Shown here: in pieces, positions 57,215 to 64,000 of the stretch
How positions within the stretch are numbered: position 1 is the first letter of the stretch
Layout: the number at the start of each line of letters is the position of its first letter
Assembly: GCF_025854375.1 (NCBI RefSeq)
Contig: NZ_CP107575.1
Coordinates: 744,001 to 808,000, forward strand
Length of the DNA stretch: 64,000 nucleotides
Direction: 5' to 3'
Origin: Glutamicibacter sp. JL.03c
Lineage (GTDB): Bacteria > Actinomycetota > Actinomycetes > Actinomycetales > Micrococcaceae
Notes under the pieces: model-generated
What the model was told of the DNA's origin: nothing
What the model saw: the letters and a program-made list of their open reading frames with translations, nothing else
The model's database searches: none
Translations under genes and position numbers: made by a program

Positions 57215-57976
57215 GTGCAGCTTCCCAACCTTGCGTACCGTTACTACGAACGGCGCTTGGCGAAGTCACTGCCCGCTGACAAGCTCCCGCACCATATCGG
57301 AGTCATGGTTGACGGCAACCGCCGTTGGGCCAAGCTCGCCGGTTCGCCAACCATGGCCGGCCATCAAGCTGGGGCGGACAAGATCCTTGAATTCCTGGAC
57401 TGGTGCGAAGACCTGAATATCAAGATGGTCACGCTCTACATGCTCTCCACGGACAACTTGAATCGCGAGGCGAACGAACTGCGCGACCTCTTGGAAGTCA
57501 TCGGCGGAACCCTGGATCGCCTGGGTGAAACCAATCGGGTCAAGGTCCAGCAGGTCGGTGCCAAGGACTTGCTTCCAGAGGATTTGGCGCAGAAGCTGGC
57601 TGCCTTGGAAACGATCACCGAGAACCGCACCGGAGTGCATGTGAACGTGGCCATCGGCTACGGCGGCCGACGCGAAATCCTCGATGCCTTCAAGGCGTTG
57701 CTGTGCCAAGCGGCCGAGGAAGGCCGGACCGTTGAAGAAGTGGCGGAAAACCTGTCCACGGACGATATCGAATCCGCTTTGTACACCAAGGGCCAGCCCG
57801 ACCCCGACCTGGTCATCCGCACCAGTGGCGAGCAGCGCCTGAGCGGATTCCTCACCTGGCAGAGCGCGTATTCAGAGTTCTACTTCTGCGAAGCGCTGTG
57901 GCCTGACTTCCGGCGTGTTGATTTCTTGCGAGCCCTGCGCGACTTTGCCGATCGCCAACGCAGGTTCGGCGCCTAG
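57215..57976 (+). CDS. uppS: Isoprenyl (polyprenyl) diphosphate synthase, cis-type
   Basis: This 253-residue cis-prenyltransferase builds the polyprenyl carrier for cell-wall synthesis. Conserved: VMVDGNRRWAK with catalytic Asp33, LYMLSTDNLNR, VAIGYGGRREI, and PDPDLVIRTSGEQRLSGFLTWQSAYSEFYF in which the RTSGEQR binds diphosphate. GTG 57215 is preferred over TTG 57197, as actinobacterial members begin with a VQLP-like segment. Product chain length is not predictable from this alone. Confidence 0.93.
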   Translation: MQLPNLAYRYYERRLAKSLPADKLPHHIGVMVDGNRRWAKLAGSPTMAGHQAGADKILEFLDWCEDLNIKMVTLYMLSTDNLNREANELRDLLEVIGGTLDRLGETNRVKVQQVGAKDLLPEDLAQKLAALETITENRTGVHVNVAIGYGGRREILDAFKALLCQAAEEGRTVEEVAENLSTDDIESALYTKGQPDPDLVIRTSGEQRLSGFLTWQSAYSEFYFCEALWPDFRRVDFLRALRDFADRQRRFGA

Positions 57977-58020
57977 CGCCCGATGAGGCGAACAGAGTTT
58001 AAATAATCGTTACCCAGAAG

Positions 58021-58200
58021 TTGCTTGCTAGTGGTCGTGCAAGGACTATGGTGATCATAAGGCCGGGGCATCAAGCTCCAGCTGATCGAAGGGTTCCGCA
58101 CTAGATGACCACAAGCAGCGCCAGCCGGTACAGCTACCGGACACGCCTTGGACATCCGGTGTCGGGCTTCCCCACTAACGCGTGGGGAAAGTCCCCACGC
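58021..58200 (+). ncRNA. Candidate structured 5' leader (regulatory RNA) of phoH
   Basis: Nested pairings suggest one long folded domain: TGCTT/AAGCA (58022-58026 with 58113-58117), GTGGTC/GACCAC (58031-58036 with 58107-58112), GTGC/GCAC (58037-58040 with 58098-58101), GATCA/TGATC (58053-58057 with 58083-58087), and GGGGC/GCTCC (58065-58069 with 58075-58079). Then come CCGGTA-CAGC-TACCGG (58125-58140) and two mutually exclusive hairpins sharing GTGGGG: TTCCCCAC/GTGGGGAA (58168-58189) or GCGTGGGG/CCCCACGC (58180-58200). The ATG of phoH follows 25 bases later. I match it to no riboswitch class I know. Confidence 0.5.
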
Positions 58201-58225
58201 CGGATTCGAGAATGGGTGCGCTGCC

Positions 58226-59542
58226 ATGAGCCGAACTGCCGAACAGGACGTACGAACCTACGTCATTGACACCTCGGTCTTGCTTTCAGATCCGAAGGCG
58301 ATGTTCCACTTTGAAGAGCATCATGTGGTGATTCCTTTGACTGTGGTCACCGAGCTGGAGAACAAGCGCAAGGATCCCGACCTCGGATATTTTGCGCGCC
58401 AGGCCCTGCGCCTGCTCGATGACCTGATCGCCAGCCACGGGGGACTTGCCCAGGCGGTTCCCGTGTCATCGGCCGGCGGCACGTTGCGCATTGAACTGAA
58501 CCATATTGCTCCTGAAGTTCTCCCGGTCGGAATGCGCTCGGGGGATAACGACGCCCGCATCCTCGCCGTCGCCAAGCACCTGCTGGATTCAGGACTTGAT
58601 GTTGCCCTGGTGACCAAGGACCTGCCCATGCGCATCAAGGCGTCAGCGATGGGGATCCACGCCGAGGTGTACCGCAACGAGCTGATCGCCTCCACTGGCT
58701 GGACCGGAATACAGCAGCTGGACCTGGACGAGGAATCGATGGCGGGGCTCTATGAGCGAGAACAGCTCTCCAACCTGCCCGCGGTTGCCGAAGCGCCCAT
58801 CAATACGGGCTTCGTGATCACGTCGCCGCGTGGCAGCGCATTGGCCCGCAAAACCGATGAGAGCACGCTGAAGCTGGTTCGCGGAGATCAGCAGGCCTTT
58901 GGGCTGCATGGCCGCAGCGCAGAGCAGCGGATCGCCTTGGACTTGCTGATGGACCCTTCAGTGGGCATCGTGTCCCTTGGCGGTAACGCCGGTACCGGCA
59001 AGTCGGCACTGGCACTGTGTGCCGGGATGGAAGCGGTCCTGGAGCGCCGCGAGCACCGCAAGATCACCGTCTTCCGTCCGCTCTACGCAGTGGGCGGCCA
59101 GGAGCTGGGCTACCTTCCGGGTTCCGAGGGCGAGAAAATGGGGCCCTGGGCCCAAGCGGTATTCGATACCCTCGGCTCGATTGTCTCGAAGAACGCGATC
59201 GACGAGGTCCTGGAACGCGGAATGCTCGAAGTCCTGCCGCTGACGCATATCCGCGGACGTTCCCTGCATGACTCGTTTGTCATTGTCGACGAGGCCCAGT
59301 CCCTGGAACGCAACGTGCTGCTTACCGTGCTCTCGCGCATCGGGCAGAACTCCAAGGTGGTGCTCACCCATGATGTGGCCCAGCGGGACAACCTGCACGT
59401 GGGGCGCCACGACGGCATCGCCGCAGTGGTAGAGCAGCTCAAGGGACATTCCCTGTTTGGCCACGTGACGCTCACCCGTTCGGAGCGTTCAGCTATTGCC
59501 GCCCTGGTGACCGAAATGCTCGATTCGCCGTCGCTGCGCTGA
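58226..59542 (+). CDS. phoH: PhoH family protein with N-terminal PIN domain (PhoH2 type)
   Basis: This 438-residue fusion of a PIN RNase domain and a PhoH ATPase has PIN residues [13 protein letters not shown] (Asp15), [16 protein letters not shown] and [13 protein letters not shown]. The ATPase has Walker [13 protein letters not shown] near residue 253 and Walker [13 protein letters not shown] near 350, with [10 protein letters not shown] later. PhoH2-type proteins have been reported as RNA helicase/RNase enzymes, sometimes after an antitoxin gene; none is seen here. ATG 58226 was chosen because it leads directly into the PIN fold. Confidence 0.93.
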   Translation: MSRTAEQDVRTYVIDTSVLLSDPKAMFHFEEHHVVIPLTVVTELENKRKDPDLGYFARQALRLLDDLIASHGGLAQAVPVSSAGGTLRIELNHIAPEVLPVGMRSGDNDARILAVAKHLLDSGLDVALVTKDLPMRIKASAMGIHAEVYRNELIASTGWTGIQQLDLDEESMAGLYEREQLSNLPAVAEAPINTGFVITSPRGSALARKTDESTLKLVRGDQQAFGLHGRSAEQRIALDLLMDPSVGIVSLGGNAGTGKSALALCAGMEAVLERREHRKITVFRPLYAVGGQELGYLPGSEGEKMGPWAQAVFDTLGSIVSKNAIDEVLERGMLEVLPLTHIRGRSLHDSFVIVDEAQSLERNVLLTVLSRIGQNSKVVLTHDVAQRDNLHVGRHDGIAAVVEQLKGHSLFGHVTLTRSERSAIAALVTEMLDSPSLR

Positions 59543-59556
59543 TTCTCGGACAAAGG

Positions 59557-59609
59557 ACTGGCTTCCGCCTCTTCAACTCAGTGAAGGGGTGGAAGCCAGT
59601 TCGTTTTTT
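59557..59609 (+). terminator. Terminator after phoH
   Basis: ACTGGCTTCCGCCTCTTCA pairs with TGAAGGGGTGGAAGCCAGT, followed by TCG and a seven-T run. Confidence 0.92.
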
Positions 59610-59630
59610 TGACGAGCATCAGGGTCGATC

Positions 59631-60416
59631 CTATGAGCGCACTACCGGCTGGTCGAGCCAATGCACTTTCTGGAAGTGCGAATTGATGTAGTACTCATCC
59701 TGGGCCAGCACCCGCAGCTTCAGATCAGGAGCTGTCCGGGCCGGACCGGATCCGGTGAGCACCTGGCGCAGGAGGACCACTCCGGTTGCCTGATCCAAAA
59801 TCAACAGCGTGCGGGTATCAGCGGGAACCAAGGCGAAGTCCGCCAATGCGGGCTGGTAGGTGTGCCCTGCGCTGAGCACCGCGGCAATACCTGGACGCCC
59901 TTCATAGGATATTTCACTCAGTTCATGGATGTAAGTGGGATGATCAAAAGCCAGGTCGTGGGCGGCCGGTTCACTGCCGGCGATCTCGACCGGATCCAAT
60001 ACCGCGGCCCAATAATCCAACGGCATCAGACCATGGAATCCAGCGATTTCTGGCCGGCGCAGCACCAGATGGTCTGCCGTGTAGACGGGCGTGATCAGCG
60101 TGGAGGGCAGTGCCCATGACGAACTGGTGGCCGCGACATAATCGCGGCTGCGTTGAGCGCTAAAGGTCTCGTCCTGGAAGACCAGGTTACCGGCGGCATC
60201 GTGCACGACGATGGCCTCGCGTTGGCGCAGCTTGGCGGTCACTGTGCCGGCAAGACCTCGTGGAGGATCGCTGAGTTCCTCGGGAATGGCAATTTCAATG
60301 TTCAATGAGGTGCTCAGCCATGGCGCGGAGCGGGCCAGGGCACGGAACTTACGCCGCGCGGTGGAGTCTGGCATCGGCGAACCAGGGAAGTGCAACGGGG
60401 CTGATGGTACGTCCAT
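59631..60416 (-). CDS. Hypothetical protein
   Basis: This 261-residue protein of native-looking codon use has no signal peptide, membrane helix or motif that I recognise. It is rich in beta-type segments (TVTAKLRQREAIVVHDAAGN, TLLILDQATGVVLLRQVL) and ends QKVHWLDQPVVRS. A TACAAT -10 at 60423-60428 lies six bases before the ATG, with TTGTGA 16 bp further up, so it is probably expressed from a leaderless message. It is divergent from the prepilin peptidase gene. Confidence 0.7.
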   Translation of the reverse strand: MDVPSAPLHFPGSPMPDSTARRKFRALARSAPWLSTSLNIEIAIPEELSDPPRGLAGTVTAKLRQREAIVVHDAAGNLVFQDETFSAQRSRDYVAATSSSWALPSTLITPVYTADHLVLRRPEIAGFHGLMPLDYWAAVLDPVEIAGSEPAAHDLAFDHPTYIHELSEISYEGRPGIAAVLSAGHTYQPALADFALVPADTRTLLILDQATGVVLLRQVLTGSGPARTAPDLKLRVLAQDEYYINSHFQKVHWLDQPVVRS

Positions 60417-60499
60417 AATCCAATTGTAGAAGTGCCTGAATTATTCACAAGGGCAGCTTGCGCGTCCCACGGCTTGTGCCTGGTGTTTATGCTCTATAC

Positions 60500-61003
60500 A
60501 TGTCGCAGATTTGGAGCATTGCCCTGGAAGGACCCGTCGAGGCGGTCCTTGCGGCGTTGCAGGTGCTCTGCTTTATTGTTTTTGGATTCCTGCTGTCCAA
60601 GGAAGATATCACCAGTCATCGACTGCCGAACCGGCTTGTGGGCCTGTGGTTCCTTGCCAGCCTGGTCCTTGTTATTAGCTTGGGCATCAGCCGCGATGGG
60701 CTGCCCGGGATTCTGCAAGGCGCCTTGGGGATGGCATTGCTGGGCGGGGGATATTTGCTGATCAGCCTGATTTCTGCCGGAGCCATGGGCATGGGCGATG
60801 TGAAGCTGGCGGCGGTGCTCGGCTTGAACCTTGGCTATTATTCTTTGTCCTCTCTGTTCCTGGCCACATTGCTGACTTTTGTCGCGGCAACATGCTGGGT
60901 GATTGCGGGAGTGGTGGCGCGCAAGCTGACGTTGAAGTCCGCGGTACCCTTCGGTCCGTTCATGATCCTTGGAGCATTCGCCGTGCTGCTTATGGCACGA
61001 TGA
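60500..61003 (+). CDS. A24 family (type IV) prepilin peptidase
   Basis: This 167-residue integral membrane aspartic protease would cleave prepilin leaders. The two catalytic Asp lie in SKEDITSHRLPNRL near residue 36 and AGAMGMGDVKLAAVLG near residue 98. It lacks the N-terminal zinc/methylase domain of longer PilD forms. TATGCT at 60488-60493, six bases before ATG 60500, suggests a leaderless message. No pilin genes are in the window. Confidence 0.88.
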   Translation: MSQIWSIALEGPVEAVLAALQVLCFIVFGFLLSKEDITSHRLPNRLVGLWFLASLVLVISLGISRDGLPGILQGALGMALLGGGYLLISLISAGAMGMGDVKLAAVLGLNLGYYSLSSLFLATLLTFVAATCWVIAGVVARKLTLKSAVPFGPFMILGAFAVLLMAR

Positions 61004-61007
61004 ATGC

Positions 61008-61472
61008 ATGGCAACTCCGGAATTCATCACCAAGCTGCGTACACATATAGGTCATGAGCTGCTGTGGCTCTCCGGGGTGAAAGTCGTCGTGTTCCATGGC
61101 GAGCAGGTGTTGCTGGTGCGTCGCGCCGATAACGGCTTGTGGACCTTGCCTGCCGGAATCATCGACCCGGGCGAGGAACCTTCGCATACCGCCCGGCGTG
61201 AGGTGCTTGAGGAGACGGGAGTCTCGTGCGAGGTGACAGATTTGATTGGCGTGGGAGTGACTGCGCCAACTGTTTATCCCAATGGCGACCACGCTCAGTA
61301 CCTTGATATCGTCTTCCGAGCTCGGCATCTGAGTGGCGAGGCATTGATCAACGATGACGAAAATCTTGAGGTGGGATACTTCGACCTGCTGGATCGTCCG
61401 GAACTTCCTCCATTGCACGAGCGGGCCTTGTCGTGGGCCTTGGCTCCACGTCCGGGCGGCTACTTCGCATAG
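61008..61472 (+). CDS. NUDIX hydrolase
   Basis: This 154-residue protein has a complete Nudix box at about residues 52-74: Gly at its start, Glu seven residues on, then REVLEETGV. The fold hydrolyses nucleoside diphosphates linked to other groups; the substrate is unknown. The N-terminal VKVVVFHGEQVLLVRRADNG-like strand and C-terminal DENLEVGYFDL fit the family. It begins four bases after the prepilin peptidase stop. Confidence 0.92.
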   Translation: MATPEFITKLRTHIGHELLWLSGVKVVVFHGEQVLLVRRADNGLWTLPAGIIDPGEEPSHTARREVLEETGVSCEVTDLIGVGVTAPTVYPNGDHAQYLDIVFRARHLSGEALINDDENLEVGYFDLLDRPELPPLHERALSWALAPRPGGYFA

Positions 61473-61485
61473 TCCTCAGCAAAAA

Positions 61486-61555
61486 AGCATCGGGGCGCGA
61501 ACCACATGGTTCGCGCCCCGATGCTCTGGCAGCTGCAGTGGACTGCAGCTGCCAG
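61486..61555. terminator. Tandem hairpin terminators between convergent genes
   Basis: Two back-to-back perfect hairpins: an 18-bp stem (AGCATCGGGGCGCGAACC with its complement, loop ACAT, 61486-61525) and directly next to it CTGGCAGCTGCAGT/ACTGCAGCTGCCAG (61526-61555). On the minus strand the first ends in six T, so it terminates the MFS gene; it can also stop the NUDIX gene. Confidence 0.85.
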
Positions 61556-61559
61556 AGGG

Positions 61560-63302
<1,743 letters not shown>

Positions 63303-63968
63303 TCAGTCGTTGCTGCGTCTCAGGGGCTGGCCCATGATGTGCTGAATCCTGGTCATCAGATCCAAGAATTCCTCAGCCAGCGGGCGCTTGCCGGACGCGT
63401 CAACGTAGGCTTCGATGGCTTGGAGGGTGGTGTGCTTGAGGATGTGCAAGAGGCTTGAGAGCAATGGATCCTGCGGATCCATTCCTTCGCGTGATGCGAT
63501 GAGTTCACGGAACTCTGCCTCTTTTTTGGGCCCAGTCTGCACCATGTGCTGCAGTAGCTCGGGGTCGCGGTGGGCAATGGTGAAAAAGCCGTGGGCGTTG
63601 ACGATGTCGGTTTCGTCAAAGCTCAGTCGTTCGGCGGTCATCTCCACCAAATCCGCCAGCAGTGTAGGGGAAATGCCGGTAATGGCCTTGGGGCGGGCAG
63701 CCATAAAACGCTCGATGATGCCTTCTGGCATGGCATCGGAGTCATGGCCGAAGACCGCGTCGATCTTGCTGGGGAAGTAGTTGAAAAAGGTGCGGCGTGA
63801 AATGCCGACACGCTCGCACACCTGTTCAATGGTGAAACCGTTGAAACCGAACTCTGCCGTCAACTCGCGGCTATGGCGAGTGATGGCTGTGCGGGTTTTT
63901 TGCATGCGTCCACTCAACGTCGGCGCCTGGATGGGCGACCCCATGCCACTTTTTGCACTATCATCCAT
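63303..63968 (-). CDS. TetR-family transcriptional regulator
   Basis: This 222-residue repressor has an N-terminal helix-turn-helix (FTIEQVCERVGISRRTFFNYF, positions about 47-67) and a divergent ligand-binding domain. ATG 63968 is listed, but ATG 63944 is a good alternative because it would leave all three operator half-sites and a likely -10 outside the coding sequence. It is the first gene of an operon with the DHA2 exporter and is probably autoregulated. Confidence 0.9.
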   Translation of the reverse strand: MDDSAKSGMGSPIQAPTLSGRMQKTRTAITRHSRELTAEFGFNGFTIEQVCERVGISRRTFFNYFPSKIDAVFGHDSDAMPEGIIERFMAARPKAITGISPTLLADLVEMTAERLSFDETDIVNAHGFFTIAHRDPELLQHMVQTGPKKEAEFRELIASREGMDPQDPLLSSLLHILKHTTLQAIEAYVDASGKRPLAEEFLDLMTRIQHIMGQPLRRSND

Positions 63969-63988
63969 ATAGTGCATTATTGCACTAT
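63954..63988. promoter_or_regulatory. TetR operator: three TGCACTAT half-sites
   Basis: The perfect dyad ATAGTGCA-TTAT-TGCACTAT (63969-63988) is joined by a third half-site TGCACTAT at 63954-63961, which forms a second dyad with the middle half-site. It lies over the start of the TetR gene, as expected for an autoregulated TetR-exporter operon. Confidence 0.7.
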
Positions 63989-64000
63989 GGAACAAAGGGT

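Overview
The window is from a high-GC Gram-positive bacterium, most likely a Micrococcaceae-type actinobacterium (Arthrobacter/Glutamicibacter-like). Reasons: mycothiol S-conjugate amidase (mca), DUF4307, DUF501 and SHOCT proteins of actinobacterial type, frequent GTG/TTG starts, several apparently leaderless promoters (TANNNT ending 6-7 nt before the start codon), and a chromosomal order of eno - divIC/ftsB-like - DUF501 - ppx/gppA. Most of the window is ordinary chromosome. No IS element, CRISPR array, rRNA or plasmid origin was seen.

Region 1 (1-14.1 kb) is accessory metabolism. The left edge holds the tail of a DUF4435-type protein of visibly lower GC. Then comes a minus-strand operon for a complete class I cytochrome P450 system (P450, [2Fe-2S] ferredoxin, FAD ferredoxin reductase, MHS-family importer) with a divergent LysR regulator. 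A second, paralogous MHS transporter with its own divergent LysR gene lies at 8.6-11.0 kb. Between and after these are two NarL-type two-component systems, a SHOCT protein, a VOC protein and a GAP-family membrane protein.

Region 2 (14.1-22.5 kb) has a small membrane protein, exonuclease III, trpS, a 2'-5' RNA ligase-like protein, catalase and the sdhCDAB succinate dehydrogenase operon. Region 3 (22.5-30.4 kb) has a mannose-1-phosphate guanylyltransferase, a choline-to-glycine-betaine operon (BCCT transporter, betB, betA) and an M20 amidohydrolase.

Region 4 (30.4-40.1 kb) is a nucleoside uptake and salvage cluster: BMP-family lipoprotein, ABC ATPase, two permeases, cytidine deaminase, thymidine phosphorylase, then a DedA protein and adenosine deaminase. 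Region 5 (40.1-48.2 kb) carries MazG, enolase, a DivIC/FtsB-like protein, DUF501, Ppx/GppA, a membrane-anchored subtilase, a type II NADH dehydrogenase behind a Rex-like operator, and tRNA-Leu(UAA).

Region 6 (48.2-64 kb) contains a Bax1-I/YccA-like protein, an AI-2E-family permease, threonine ammonia-lyase, greA, DUF4307, mca, a DUF255 thioredoxin-fold protein, isoprenyl transferase, a PIN-PhoH protein behind a strongly structured leader, a hypothetical protein, a prepilin peptidase, a NUDIX hydrolase, and a TetR-DHA2 efflux pair. The observations I rate highest are the phoH leader RNA, the P450 operon with a non-canonical I-helix motif, and the Rex-like site over the ndh promoter.
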